Shown here in pieces: positions 37,460 through 47,268 of a stretch of 64,000 bases of DNA (position 1 is its first letter; every line of letters starts with the position of its first letter). The notes beneath the pieces were generated by a model. That model was not told where the DNA came from. It made no database searches and was given only the letters and a program-made list of their open reading frames with translations. The stretch spans positions 404,001 through 468,000 of the forward strand of contig CP002278.1 of the NCBI GenBank assembly GCA_000166095.1. The letters are read 5' to 3'. The translations under genes were made by a program, and so were the position numbers. This DNA comes from Methanothermus fervidus DSM 2088 (GTDB taxonomy: Archaea; Methanobacteriota; Methanobacteria; DSM-2088; Methanothermaceae).

Positions 37460-38971
37460 TTACATATAACTCCTATTTACACTTTCCTCATTGTTATTTT
37501 TGAACGATGACTTGTTTCCATACCTTGTTGTTAAATCTTTTTGCATTGCAGCTTCATAAGATCCATATCTTTTTATTATTTGATCTTCTATTGGAATAGC
37601 TCTCTTAATTGCTGCACGCACATGTTTTCTTCTTATATATTTGCTTCCTTCCATTACAGCTAAATCTCCAGCCATTCTTATTATTCCACTTAGATCACGT
37701 AATCGTAATGAAAGAGCATTATCTGTGTCATCAATTACACGTGCACGTCTTTTAGATTCTTCTATTAACTCTTCTACAGCTCCTCTTGTTGCATGGGGTA
37801 TTTTACCATCTTTAACAATCTCCTGTGCAACAAATTGTGCCATTTTAGCCCTATTTTCTTCAGTATCTGGCATTGTAACATCTAACAATATTTCATATCC
37901 TTCTCCTTGTATTCTAGATCTTAATGGTGGTAAAATATATTGTAAATCTGAAACATTACAAGCAGCTATAAATATGAAATCACATGGTACATCTTCAACT
38001 CTTACAGAACTTCCAGCACTTTGTGGATTTCTACCAACTATAGGAAACTTTTTTTCCTGCATGGCAGTAAGTATAAAGCGTTGTAATCTTGCAATATGTG
38101 CTATTTCATCTATAAATAACACTCCCTCATGTGCTTCATGTATTGCTCCTGGTACAACTCTTTCATATGGATGAGATCCTAACTCAGGGTGACCACCATA
38201 GGGGTCGTGTCTCACATCTCCTAAAAGCTCTGTCTCACTAGCTCCTGTTGCCTGCACAAATGTTTTCCTATTTAGAGGTACTATAACATTTCTTTTCTCC
38301 CTTGAGAAACGACCTCTTCTTTCAAAACTTCTTGGTCTCAAAATACGGATTTTATTTCCACCTACTCTTTCATATATTACTACTTCTTCACGACCATTGA
38401 TAATTTTAGTTGTAGTCACTCTTTTTTTAGGAAATGACGTGCTACTTCTTTTGTTAGAGTCAAACATTCCTAATAGTTCTCTAACGTGTCTTTTTTGAGA
38501 ATTTAATTCAGCAAACTTATCACGACCACATTTTGGACATATTTTTTCATATGCGGAACTATATTCCTTACAATGTACACATCTAAAACCCAGTTTCTCT
38601 GCTACATTAGCTGGAACTTCTTTTGGATCTATTAATTTACCAGAAGATCCTCCAAATTCTTTTGATTCTTTCTCTATTTCTTTTCTTTTTCTTACTTCAA
38701 CAATTGGTCTTTCAGGCCTTTCTGGATTATGTAAAACAGCTATTTCTTCATTTGGTTTGGGTAAGTATGAAGAAATTGCTTGTGCAATTAATGATTTTCC
38801 AATTCCAGGAGGACCAACAAGAAGTAAATTTCTCCTTTGTTTAGCAGCTATTTTAATAATAGGCATCACATCGTCATGTCCAATAACTCTATCAAGAGGA
38901 TCTTCAGGTATTAATACATCTTCCGTAGTGTTTATGTCTTCCAAAAACTCTTTTCTCATATCAACATACAT
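37460..38971 (-). CDS. LonB-like AAA+ ATPase with zinc ribbon and no protease domain
   Basis: Walker A is GPPGIGKSLIAQ (about residues 54-65), Walker B is VLFIDEIAH, and the LonB-like NPQSAGSSVRVEDVPCDFIFIAACN sensor region follows (read in parts). Between Walker A and B, where archaeal LonB has transmembrane helices, a zinc ribbon (CVHCKEYSSAYEKICPKCG) and a basic linker occur instead. The protein ends at residue 503 without the Ser-Lys protease domain. It probably remodels proteins or nucleoprotein; its position one base after dnaG suggests a DNA-related job (inference). Confidence 0.85.
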   Translation of the reverse strand: MYVDMRKEFLEDINTTEDVLIPEDPLDRVIGHDDVMPIIKIAAKQRRNLLLVGPPGIGKSLIAQAISSYLPKPNEEIAVLHNPERPERPIVEVRKRKEIEKESKEFGGSSGKLIDPKEVPANVAEKLGFRCVHCKEYSSAYEKICPKCGRDKFAELNSQKRHVRELLGMFDSNKRSSTSFPKKRVTTTKIINGREEVVIYERVGGNKIRILRPRSFERRGRFSREKRNVIVPLNRKTFVQATGASETELLGDVRHDPYGGHPELGSHPYERVVPGAIHEAHEGVLFIDEIAHIARLQRFILTAMQEKKFPIVGRNPQSAGSSVRVEDVPCDFIFIAACNVSDLQYILPPLRSRIQGEGYEILLDVTMPDTEENRAKMAQFVAQEIVKDGKIPHATRGAVEELIEESKRRARVIDDTDNALSLRLRDLSGIIRMAGDLAVMEGSKYIRRKHVRAAIKRAIPIEDQIIKRYGSYEAAMQKDLTTRYGNKSSFKNNNEESVNRSYM

Positions 38972-40108
38972 CTATAACCCTCTATTCGTAATTATATTAA
39001 TTTCAACAGGTTTTTTTACTAACCCACCACTTCTTACAGCGACCAAATATTTAATACCCTTCTCTGATGCAATATCAACAATTCTTTGAGTTACAACACC
39101 ATCAAAGACAACGGCATACGCATCATTATTTATATTTTTTAATTCATCATATAAATTTTCAACTCTTATTTCTTTCATTATATTCAGAGTTTCATCTAAT
39201 ATTTCTGCGTTTCCTGAGCCTATTAGTTTTTTAAGCATATTTTTAAGTATAGTTTTTTTATCCTTTCCTTTTGAAATTCCAAATTCTTGATAAAACTGTT
39301 CTGCAGGTATTTTATTACGAAGAGCCTCTATAATTTCATTTTTATCTAATTCTTCAACTTCTTTACCTTTTGGAGCCCTAGCAATGTAATCTACATCGGC
39401 AACCTGTAGTATTTCTTTTAATATTAATTCTCCTCCTCTATCACCATCAACAAAAACTGTAACTGTCTTTTCACGACTTAAATCTATAACAGTCTGAGGA
39501 ATATTTACACCTTCAACTGCTATGGCATTTTTAATACCATGTTTCAATAAGTTTAAAACATCCGACCTACCTTCCACAACAATTATGGCGTCAGAAGTAG
39601 AAACATTTGGCCCTGCAGGTAATTTTTCTTTACCGTATTCTGTTATTTCATGACTACGAACGGCTTTTTTTACTTCTTCAATCATTTTCATACTTTCAGG
39701 AGCTACTTGCTCCATCATTTCAGCGTATATTTCCTTGGCACGTTCCACTACTTTTTTTCTTTTTACAGATCTTATGTCTTCAACTTTTTCAACTTTAATT
39801 TTAGCTTCACATGGGCCAACTCTATTTATTGTTTCCAATGCTGCAGCCAATATTGCTGTTTCAACTCTGTCAAGGCTGGATGGTACAATTATTTTTCCTT
39901 TAGATTTGCCATGACGAGATTTAATTTTGACTTTAATTCTTCCAATCCTACCTGTTTTTTGAAGTTCTCTCAAATCTAAATCATCAGTTAATAAACCCTC
40001 CGTTTGACCAAATATAGCACCAACAACATCAGGTTTTTCTACAACTCCATTTGCTGTGATTTTTGCATGAATAAGGTATTTAGTAGTATTTATTTCTTCT
40101 TTACCCAT
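38972..40108 (-). CDS. dnaG: archaeal DnaG-type primase
   Basis: The Toprim domain carries the catalytic Glu in AIIVVEGRSDVLNLLKHG and the DxD in VFVDGDRGGE. The N-terminal region has KYLIHAKITANGVVEKPDVVG and a basic RHGKSKGKI segment; the C-terminal region is the exosome-associated domain. In archaea DnaG binds the RNA exosome and also makes primers. The 378-residue length is on the short side. AGGAGG precedes the ATG, two bases after the Toprim gene upstream. Confidence 0.95.
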   Translation of the reverse strand: MGKEEINTTKYLIHAKITANGVVEKPDVVGAIFGQTEGLLTDDLDLRELQKTGRIGRIKVKIKSRHGKSKGKIIVPSSLDRVETAILAAALETINRVGPCEAKIKVEKVEDIRSVKRKKVVERAKEIYAEMMEQVAPESMKMIEEVKKAVRSHEITEYGKEKLPAGPNVSTSDAIIVVEGRSDVLNLLKHGIKNAIAVEGVNIPQTVIDLSREKTVTVFVDGDRGGELILKEILQVADVDYIARAPKGKEVEELDKNEIIEALRNKIPAEQFYQEFGISKGKDKKTILKNMLKKLIGSGNAEILDETLNIMKEIRVENLYDELKNINNDAYAVVFDGVVTQRIVDIASEKGIKYLVAVRSGGLVKKPVEINIITNRGL

Positions 40109-40110
40109 GA

Positions 40111-40572
40111 TTAATCCTCCTGAAAATTATAACCATTTTCAAAATCTAATAAATAATCATTGTGCGATGTGTAGGGACATATCTCAAACTTTAGTCTGTC
40201 AAGATATTTTGGAAGATTCTCAATGTCTTTGATGTACCGTTTTGTCATTGCTTTAAGTTTATATCTTATCTTCGTGTTCACACGACAGCCCAAGCTCTCT
40301 ATGTTTTTACGCAACTTATTAGCTAATTCTTCACCTTTTTCATCAAAATCCGTAAGTATTATAGCCTCTGATGCAGTTTCTGCCACTAGATATGCAATTT
40401 CAATTAATTTGAGCGGTGATCCAGAAATTTTGATAAAATTTCCATTTATCCCTAATCTTTGTAGGGCTTCTTCATCCTTTTTACCTTCTATAAGAATAGG
40501 AACGCCTTTTTCTGCATAAAATTTTAATTCTTTTAATTCCTCTTTTAAACAATGTAAAGTTCCCAGTGTCAT
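40111..40572 (-). CDS. Toprim domain protein (UPF0292)
   Basis: A 153-residue stand-alone Toprim protein. The conserved Glu is in GVPILIEGKKDEEALQRLG and the acidic pair in AIILTDFDEKGEEL. Small archaeal Toprim proteins of this family often precede dnaG, as here. A nuclease or RNA 5S-processing-like role (RNase M5-like fold) has been suggested for such proteins but is not established. Confidence 0.88.
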   Translation of the reverse strand: MTLGTLHCLKEELKELKFYAEKGVPILIEGKKDEEALQRLGINGNFIKISGSPLKLIEIAYLVAETASEAIILTDFDEKGEELANKLRKNIESLGCRVNTKIRYKLKAMTKRYIKDIENLPKYLDRLKFEICPYTSHNDYLLDFENGYNFQED

Positions 40573-40661
40573 TTTAAATCAAGGTTACAGTTATTGTTCT
40601 TATTATTAATCACAAGTAATATATAAAAATTAGTATTTGAAAAAATAAAAAGGTGATTCAC

Positions 40662-41306
40662 ATGTTAAAAATCAAGATTTCACCAAGAACATTGCTCAAA
40701 GGTTTTTCAAAAAAAATAGATTTAAGCTTAATTTCTACTCCTCAAGTTTCAGATGCTCTTTTTGATCTTACAGGTAAAAATTATGCTCTTCATAACATAA
40801 AACCACTAAATAATCTTAAAGTGTTTGGAAAAGTAGTGACAGTAAAAACCAAAGATTATGATTGGGGGACTTCAGTAAAAGCCATTGACATTGCAAATGA
40901 AAATGAAGTTATATTTATAGTAACTGAAGGTAATTCAAACGCTGTTTGGGGTGAATTAACATCGAAAGCTGCAAAAATTAAAAATATTGCTGGAACTATA
41001 ATATGTGGAGCATGTAGAGACTTACATGCAATTAAAAATATAAGATACCCTGTTTTTGCTGAAAAGGTTGTCCCAAATGCTGGAAGTCCTCTATGTAAAG
41101 GCAAAATAAATGTAGAAGTAAAATACAATGGAATTAAAATAAAACCCAATGACTATGTCATTGGAGATGAGTGTGGGGTAGTTGTTATTCCAAATGAATT
41201 ATTTGATAAAGTAATTGAAAAAACTAGAGAAATAAATGAAAAAGAAAAAGAAATAAAAAAGAAGATGTCTGAAGGTTTCTCTTTATCTGAAATATTAGAA
41301 TTGTAA
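40662..41306 (+). CDS. RraA/HMG aldolase-like protein
   Basis: The 214-residue protein has the RraA fold motifs: ISTPQVSDALFDLTG near the start, KAIDIANENEVIFIV, GELTSKAAKIKNIAGTIICGACRD (read in parts) and DYVIGDECGVVVIP. Family members are metal-dependent aldolases of 4-hydroxy-4-methyl-2-oxoglutarate or RNase E regulators. In methanogens the same domain is also fused to hexulose-phosphate synthase, so a carbohydrate role is possible. ATG 40662 follows GGTGAT by four bases. Confidence 0.78.
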   Translation: MLKIKISPRTLLKGFSKKIDLSLISTPQVSDALFDLTGKNYALHNIKPLNNLKVFGKVVTVKTKDYDWGTSVKAIDIANENEVIFIVTEGNSNAVWGELTSKAAKIKNIAGTIICGACRDLHAIKNIRYPVFAEKVVPNAGSPLCKGKINVEVKYNGIKIKPNDYVIGDECGVVVIPNELFDKVIEKTREINEKEKEIKKKMSEGFSLSEILEL

Positions 41307-42104
41307 TTTAATAGCAAAAATAATTAATAATATGGCTACTACATATTTTAAAACTTTTTTTGGATATTTATATGCCATTTTAACACCAAATCTAACAGAC
41401 AATACCCCGGTAATGTTTATTATAAGTGATTGTAAAAGATTAACATAACCTATAGAATATGATAAGTTTTGAGCATTGGTAGAGAAGATATAAATTAAAA
41501 TGCCACCTAATGAAGTAATAGTTACAACAAAAGTAGATGTTCCTATTGATTTCAATAAATCAAATCCAATAATTGTTAATAATGGAACAAGAATTATGCC
41601 ACCTCCAATACCAAACATTCCAGAAAGAATCCCGGTAAGTATCCCTATAGGTATGAGATAACTAATATTATTGAGAAAAACATTTTTTTGGAAAGTTAAA
41701 GTTTTGGGATTTACATTCCTAATTAATTTTATAGCCAAAAAAACTAATAACAAGGCAAAGAATATTTTTAAAAATTTTACAGGTAAAATTAAATTTATGG
41801 TAGCTCCTATTATTCCACCAATAAATCCAAAAAAAGCTATTAATGTGCCTTCTTTCCACAAGACAGAACCTCTTTGTGCATGTTCATAGGCACTTACCAT
41901 GTTTGGAATAAATGTAGATAAGCTAGTGGCTGTTGCCATTCTAAATGCAAAACTTTCATTAACTCCTAAAAAAATTTGATTTAAAAAGAAAAATATAGGA
42001 ACTAGTATAAATCCACCACCAACTCCAAGCATCCCTGTTAATGTTCCAACGCCTATTCCAGTAATTATAAGTATTATTATGTAACCCAATATATCTATGC
42101 TCAT
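41295..42104 (-). CDS. TauE/SafE family membrane permease
   Basis: A 269-residue integral membrane protein with about eight helices and the duplicated glycine-rich signatures GTLTGMLGVGGGFILVPIF near residue 20 and GILSGMFGIGGGIILVPLL near residue 155. This family exports sulfite or organosulfonates or imports sulfur compounds. Its 3' end overlaps the RraA-like gene by 12 bases on the opposite strand. Substrate cannot be deduced. Confidence 0.9.
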   Translation of the reverse strand: MSIDILGYIIILIITGIGVGTLTGMLGVGGGFILVPIFFFLNQIFLGVNESFAFRMATATSLSTFIPNMVSAYEHAQRGSVLWKEGTLIAFFGFIGGIIGATINLILPVKFLKIFFALLLVFLAIKLIRNVNPKTLTFQKNVFLNNISYLIPIGILTGILSGMFGIGGGIILVPLLTIIGFDLLKSIGTSTFVVTITSLGGILIYIFSTNAQNLSYSIGYVNLLQSLIINITGVLSVRFGVKMAYKYPKKVLKYVVAILLIIFAIKLQF

Positions 42105-42142
42105 ACTTCAACCTATTAACTTTATCTAAGAGGTGAAATTTC

Positions 42143-43063
42143 TTGAAACTTAGAGTAATGGGATTGTTTTTCATAATTATGGCATTCCTCATGCTAAACC
42201 CGCATGTTAAAAATTTAGTGACACCGTTTACACATATATTCTTAATGGGATCTTCTGAAGGAAAAGATATTTTATTTTTTTCTTTGATGGGTTTGTCAAT
42301 GATTTTAAGTCCTTTATCTGAAAATAGAATATTTAAAAAATTTAATAGAGAAGTTTACTTGTCAGTAGTTTTATTTTTAGCATTTCTTAGCTATCTTATT
42401 TCTGAAATTATTGAAATTTACATTCGTTATAAATTTTCAGTCTCGCCCTTCACAACTTTTGTTGTTTTATCACCAACGCCAACATCCACTAGCATTTTAC
42501 ATTCACATATTTTTAAAGCTTCTTTAAGTCCTATATTCCAAAAATTTGTAATTTCCAAAAATATTCATATAGGCACGTCTTTATTACATTACATTCCAAG
42601 TTGGCTGACAGTTTATGCAACTATAGTTCTCTTTTTAATATATTTTTTTGGTTTGTTATCTCTTAGCGAAAGAAAAATAATACAAAAAATCTTAATTATA
42701 TTTGGATTATCTACTCTAATAATTGGAATTATTGATGGAGGGATATTTGCAACACCCTCACTGGTAGGGTTATTTATTTTGTTTTATATGAAATTTGCCA
42801 CCACTGATTCTCCAACTGGTAAAAATCTAATAAAACCTACATTAATTATTTTGATTATAATTTTTATAGGCCTTGCTCTTGATATAACTCATTCAAATAC
42901 AAAATTTTACGAAGTAACGGCACTAAAAAATAACAACGAAAAGATATACTCATATATGCCAGGTAAATATAATGAAAGATGGCTTATAAATCACTTAACA
43001 AAAAAATTTGAAGGAAAGTACATAGCTTTCTTTATGAGTTGGAATTTCTTTTCATATTGGTGA
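42143..43063 (+). CDS. polytopic membrane protein, unknown
   Basis: The 306-residue protein has about eight hydrophobic helices and a final soluble segment (KNNNEKIYSYMPGKYNERWLI). I do not recognise a family. It starts with TTG behind GAGGTGAAA and ends five bases before the two-domain glycosyltransferase gene, so they are probably cotranscribed. A role in assembling or exporting a surface glycan is inferred from that coupling. Confidence 0.75.
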   Translation: MKLRVMGLFFIIMAFLMLNPHVKNLVTPFTHIFLMGSSEGKDILFFSLMGLSMILSPLSENRIFKKFNREVYLSVVLFLAFLSYLISEIIEIYIRYKFSVSPFTTFVVLSPTPTSTSILHSHIFKASLSPIFQKFVISKNIHIGTSLLHYIPSWLTVYATIVLFLIYFFGLLSLSERKIIQKILIIFGLSTLIIGIIDGGIFATPSLVGLFILFYMKFATTDSPTGKNLIKPTLIILIIIFIGLALDITHSNTKFYEVTALKNNNEKIYSYMPGKYNERWLINHLTKKFEGKYIAFFMSWNFFSYW

Positions 43064-43068
43064 TAGTT

Positions 43069-44880
43069 ATGATCAGAGTTAGCATAGTAATACCTACATA
43101 CAATGAAGAAAAATTTTTACCAGCTTTGCTTGAGAGTATCAAAAGACAAAATTACAAAAATTACGAAGTTATAATTGCTGATGCAAATTCTACAGATAAA
43201 ACTAGAGATATAGCAAAATCTTACGGATGTAAGATAGTAGAAGGTGGAACACCAGCAGTTGGTAGAAACAGTGGAGCAAAACATGCCAATGGGGATTTAT
43301 TATTATTCTTAGATGCAGATACAATTTTGACACCTAATTATTTAGAAAAATTGGTAAAAAATTTCATGAAAGAAGACATAGGAATTGCTATCACCCAAAT
43401 ATCTCCAGTTTATGGAAATGTTTTAGAAAAAATTTTACATGAAATCGCAAATAAAGCTGTAAAAATGTTAGAACCCGTAAAACCTCACGGATCAGGAGGA
43501 TTTGGCATTGCGACATGGAAAATTTTACATGATAAAATAGGAGGTTTTGACGAATCATTGGACTTTGGAGAAGATACAGATTATATTCAACGAATGTCTA
43601 AGATAACTAAATTTAAAGTCCTAAAAGAACCACGTCTTTTAATTTCAACTAGAAGATTAAAAAAAGAAGGTTTAAAAAATCTAACAGCGAAATACACAAA
43701 GAGTACAATACATCAATTTCTTGGAAAGAATGTAAGTGCAAAAGAATTAAATTATAACTTTGAGTATAGAGATGTAGATGCCCCATCAGTTAAAATTGTT
43801 GATGAAATCTTTGGTAAAAGGAAAAGAATACTTTATGGTGTATGTGGGGAAGGAATGGGTCATGCTATTAGGAGCGGTGTAATATTGGAAGAATTATCAA
43901 AAAAACACAGTATAAAAATATTGGCTAGTGGAAGGGCATACAAATATTTATCTAAAAAATTTGAGGATGTGTATGAAATAGGTGGTTTTAATACAGTTTA
44001 TGAAAATAACAGGGTTAACACTATAAAAACATTCTTTGAATCTATTAGAAGATTTCCAAAACATCTAATATCAAATTTTTGGACAATATATCGCATAGTT
44101 AATGAATTTAATCCTCATATAGTAATTTCTGATTTTGAGTTTTATTCTAGCTTATTTGCAAATATAATGCGACTCCCACTTATAAGTATTGATAATATTC
44201 ATGTGATATCTCGTTGTAAAATTAAATATCCTAGAAAATATTGGTGGGATAGGATAAAAGCAGAGATAGTTATACGTCTTTTTGTCATAAAGGCTAAAAA
44301 ATATCTTATAACAACATATTATTTCCCACAGGTTAAATATCCTGAAAATACGAAATTATACCCGCCAATTTTAAGAAAGAAAATCATAAAATTAAAACCT
44401 AGTTATGGTGACCATGTTTTTGTATACCAAACTAGCAAAACTAATAAAAAATTACTCAATGATTTAAAGAAAATAAACCAAAAATTTATCATTTATGGTT
44501 TCGATGAAAACAAGGAAGTAAAGAATTTAAAATTTAAAAAATTCAATGAATCAGAATTTTACGATGATTTAGCTTCTGCAAAAGCTGTGATAACAAATGG
44601 TGGTTTCAGCCTAATTAGTGAAGCTTTATATTTAAAAAAACCAATACTTAGTATTCCAATCCAAGGACAATTTGAGCAAATATTAAATGCATTATACCTA
44701 GATAAATTAGGCTATGGTAAATTTATTGAAGAGAGTTCGGTTGGAAAAATTATGGAATTCTTAAATAACCTAGATAAATATCGTGAAAAGCTTAAAGATT
44801 ACGAATATTGTGGAAATGATTTCTTAATTTCAGATCTTGAGGAAATTATTGATGAATATGCTAAACCTGAAAAATATTAG
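43069..44880 (+). CDS. bifunctional glycosyltransferase: GT2 domain fused to a GT-B domain
   Basis: Residues 1-230 form a GT2 domain (VSIVIPTYNEEKFLPALLES; LLLFLDADTIL, the DxD motif; and the acceptor-side FDESLDFGEDTDYIQRM). From about residue 250 a GT-B-like domain begins with KRILYGVCGEGMGHAIRSGVI and contains ITNGGFSLISEALYLKKPIL, the MurG/UGT-like donor-binding pattern. The 603-residue fusion could add two sugars in sequence to a lipid or surface polymer. ATG 43069 follows GGTGAT; the upstream ATG at 43039 lies in the membrane-protein gene. Confidence 0.86.
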   Translation: MIRVSIVIPTYNEEKFLPALLESIKRQNYKNYEVIIADANSTDKTRDIAKSYGCKIVEGGTPAVGRNSGAKHANGDLLLFLDADTILTPNYLEKLVKNFMKEDIGIAITQISPVYGNVLEKILHEIANKAVKMLEPVKPHGSGGFGIATWKILHDKIGGFDESLDFGEDTDYIQRMSKITKFKVLKEPRLLISTRRLKKEGLKNLTAKYTKSTIHQFLGKNVSAKELNYNFEYRDVDAPSVKIVDEIFGKRKRILYGVCGEGMGHAIRSGVILEELSKKHSIKILASGRAYKYLSKKFEDVYEIGGFNTVYENNRVNTIKTFFESIRRFPKHLISNFWTIYRIVNEFNPHIVISDFEFYSSLFANIMRLPLISIDNIHVISRCKIKYPRKYWWDRIKAEIVIRLFVIKAKKYLITTYYFPQVKYPENTKLYPPILRKKIIKLKPSYGDHVFVYQTSKTNKKLLNDLKKINQKFIIYGFDENKEVKNLKFKKFNESEFYDDLASAKAVITNGGFSLISEALYLKKPILSIPIQGQFEQILNALYLDKLGYGKFIEESSVGKIMEFLNNLDKYREKLKDYEYCGNDFLISDLEEIIDEYAKPEKY

Positions 44881-44881
44881 A

Positions 44882-45805
44882 TTAGAATGTCACGCCTAAG
44901 TTTAATTTACTTGTTAATTCCCTATACCTGTTACGTATTGTTACTTCTGTTATTCCAGCTACTTCAGCAATTTCTCTTTGAGTTCTTCTTTCTCTAAGTA
45001 ATACAGATGCTATATATAATGCGGCTGCAGCCACTCCAGTTGGACCTCTTCCTGAAGTAAGTCCTTTTTTCATAGCTTTTTTAATTATTTCGATAGCTTT
45101 TGACTGTACTTTACCTGAAAGTCCTAATTCACTTGCAAATCTAGGTACATAATCAATAGGTGACGTTGGTGGTAAACGTATATTTAATTTTCTAGCTAAA
45201 AATCTGTATGTACGACCAACACCTTTTTTCTTAACACCAGAAACTTCAGCAATTTCATCTAAAGTTCTAGGCACATTACATTTCCTACATGCTGCATACA
45301 ATGCAGCTGCTACAACTTCTTCTATGCTTCTTCCTCTTATCAGTTTCTTTTTTACAGCATCTCTATAAATAACTGATGCAGTTTCTCTAACAGTCCTAGG
45401 TAAATTTAATCTTGATGCAATTCTATCTAATTCGCTTAATGCAAACGCAAGATTTCTTTCTGTTGCACCAGAAATTCTAATTTTTCTTTGCCATTTTCTT
45501 AATCTGTACCATTGAGCCCTACTTTTTGCAGGAATATCTTTTCCATAAATATCTTTATTTCTCCAATCAATCATTGTAGATAATCCTTTATCATGAATTG
45601 TATATGTGACAGGGGCACCAACACGTGTACGTTTTTCTCTTTGTTCGTGATCAAATGCTCTCCATTCAGGTCCCATGTCAATTAATTTTTCATCTATAAC
45701 AAGTCCGCACTTCCTACAAACTATTTCAGCCCTTTCATGGTCTTCAATTAAGTCTTCAGATCCACATTCAGGACAAACTGAACCTTTAAGAACTTTCTTT
45801 TTCAT
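44882..45805 (-). CDS. tfb: transcription initiation factor TFB
   Basis: The zinc ribbon has [10 protein letters not shown] and [10 protein letters not shown] (about residues 11-35), followed by the B-finger/linker with [11 protein letters not shown] and two cyclin repeats ([34 protein letters not shown]). A C-terminal helix-turn-helix ([20 protein letters not shown]) recognises the BRE. It bridges TBP-bound promoters and RNA polymerase. Length is 307 residues. Its start overlaps the gar1 stop by ATGA. Confidence 0.97.
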   Translation of the reverse strand: MKKKVLKGSVCPECGSEDLIEDHERAEIVCRKCGLVIDEKLIDMGPEWRAFDHEQREKRTRVGAPVTYTIHDKGLSTMIDWRNKDIYGKDIPAKSRAQWYRLRKWQRKIRISGATERNLAFALSELDRIASRLNLPRTVRETASVIYRDAVKKKLIRGRSIEEVVAAALYAACRKCNVPRTLDEIAEVSGVKKKGVGRTYRFLARKLNIRLPPTSPIDYVPRFASELGLSGKVQSKAIEIIKKAMKKGLTSGRGPTGVAAAALYIASVLLRERRTQREIAEVAGITEVTIRNRYRELTSKLNLGVTF

Positions 45806-46062
45806 TTTCGTTTTTCTCTCCTCCTTTTCTTCTTCTTTATAAATATTGTTGTTCCAACTCGTTTCTCAAGTTTTTTAGAATTAATTGCAGGGTCAATTGT
45901 AATGTATGGATTTTTTGTAGGACCAAAAACTCGTTTAACATTGCCTATTTTAATATTATCAGAAGAATAAACAGGGGATCCTATTGCTGGAGTCATTTTA
46001 ACCTTTGCAACCAAAAACCCTTTATCAGTAATCTTCAATAATTTTCCTTTTATTGAAGCCAT
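45802..46062 (-). CDS. gar1: Gar1-like H/ACA sRNP protein
   Basis: An 86-residue protein with the archaeal Gar1 core: [39 protein letters not shown], then a basic Lys/Arg tail. Gar1 binds Cbf5 and supports pseudouridylation. It is cotranscribed with tfb, a conserved archaeal arrangement. Confidence 0.9.
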   Translation of the reverse strand: MASIKGKLLKITDKGFLVAKVKMTPAIGSPVYSSDNIKIGNVKRVFGPTKNPYITIDPAINSKKLEKRVGTTIFIKKKKRRREKRK

Positions 46063-46138
46063 TTAATCACCTCTAATTAAAAAATTATATATGAATTAGT
46101 TTAAACTTATATTATAACTGAAAATTTTTGTATTTTTA

Positions 46139-46190
46139 ATGATGAATTTGGCCACTTCTGATTTTCAATGATGAAAAGGCTAGACTCTGA
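46139..46190 (+). ncRNA. box C/D sRNA candidate
   Basis: In order: box C ATGATGA (46139-46145), a 12-base guide (46146-46157, ATTTGGCCACTT), box D' CTGA (46158-46161), a six-base spacer, box C' ATGATGA (46168-46174), a 12-base guide (46175-46186, AAAGGCTAGACT) and box D CTGA (46187-46190). All boxes match consensus and both guides have the canonical archaeal length. The N+5 rule predicts 2'-O-methylation of targets AAGUG(m)GCC and AGUCU(m)AGCC. The RNA ends about 18 bases before the nmd3 start. A terminal stem is weak. Its partner L7Ae is at 29760. Confidence 0.8.
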
Positions 46191-46208
46191 ATTTAGGAGG
46201 TTTTTACA

Positions 46209-47249
46209 TTGTTCTGCATTAAGTGTGGAAATTCTCAAGTTTTTAAAAATGGATTATGTGAAAAATGTTTTTATAGAGAATTCAAAATGGCTAATATTCC
46301 AGAAAAGATTGAAACAAAAATTTGTGTGCATTGTCATTCCCATTTAAAACAAAATAAATGGGTTGATATTGGGTTATCAAGAGAAGAGGTTGTTCGTAAA
46401 GTTATTTTAGACAAGATATCTTTCAATCCTAAAGTTAAAAATCCAAAAACTGAAATAGACATAATACAAAGAAAAGGCACTTTGTATAAGTGTTTGGTAA
46501 AGATAAAAGGTGAAGTTTTTGGTAAAAAATTGCAGAAAGAATATTATTGCAATGTTCATTTACGTAATTCTGTCTGTACTTATTGTAGTAGGCGTGCGTC
46601 TGGATACTATGAAGCAGTGATACAACTACGAGCTGATAAAAGAGACTTAAAAAATAAAGAAATTAAAAAAATAGAGAAGATAATTTCAAATACTTTAGAA
46701 TCATTATGGCCAAAAAATAGACTTGCTTATGTATCTAAAATTTCTAAATTAAAAGAAGGAGTTGATTATTATATAGGTTCTTATACTGCTGCAAGAAAAA
46801 TTGTGTCAGCCATAATGAATAATTTTGGCGGTATAATAGATGAATCTTCACGAGTTGTAGGTAGAGATAAGTCTAAAGGCAGGGAAATATGTAGATACTG
46901 GATTTTATTAAAACTTCCATTTATTGAGGAAAAAGATATCATTGAATATAAAAATAAAATTGGTCAGGTGAAATCTATTGATGGTAGAGGAATACTAGTA
47001 AAAATATTCGATAATAACAAACATGAAAAGATTCCTTGGAAAGAATATGATAAAATAAAGTTAAAAGCAAAGCATTCAGAAATAGAAACAACCACTGTAG
47101 TTTCTAAATCTTTAGATAAAATTCAAATATTAGATCCTAAAACCTTTCAACCTATAGATTTAGACATGAAATCATGGTTCCAAAATTTAAACATTGGAGA
47201 TGAAGTAAAAGTTATAAAAATTAATAAAAGGATTTACATAGTAGATTGA
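46209..47249 (+). CDS. nmd3: NMD3-family protein
   Basis: The N-terminal zinc-binding region has [18 protein letters not shown] and [10 protein letters not shown], then [23 protein letters not shown], matching the Nmd3 family. In eukaryotes Nmd3 is the 60S export adaptor; archaeal proteins are thought to act in large-subunit assembly. It starts with TTG at 46209 behind TAGGAGGT. The upstream leader contains the sRNA candidate. Confidence 0.9.
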   Translation: MFCIKCGNSQVFKNGLCEKCFYREFKMANIPEKIETKICVHCHSHLKQNKWVDIGLSREEVVRKVILDKISFNPKVKNPKTEIDIIQRKGTLYKCLVKIKGEVFGKKLQKEYYCNVHLRNSVCTYCSRRASGYYEAVIQLRADKRDLKNKEIKKIEKIISNTLESLWPKNRLAYVSKISKLKEGVDYYIGSYTAARKIVSAIMNNFGGIIDESSRVVGRDKSKGREICRYWILLKLPFIEEKDIIEYKNKIGQVKSIDGRGILVKIFDNNKHEKIPWKEYDKIKLKAKHSEIETTTVVSKSLDKIQILDPKTFQPIDLDMKSWFQNLNIGDEVKVIKINKRIYIVD

Positions 47250-47268
47250 CGCAACATATGGTGATTTC

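Noticed and set aside
37460-38971. Calling the ATPase a functional Lon protease
   Set aside because: The Ser-Lys catalytic domain is absent and no hydrophobic membrane insert is visible.
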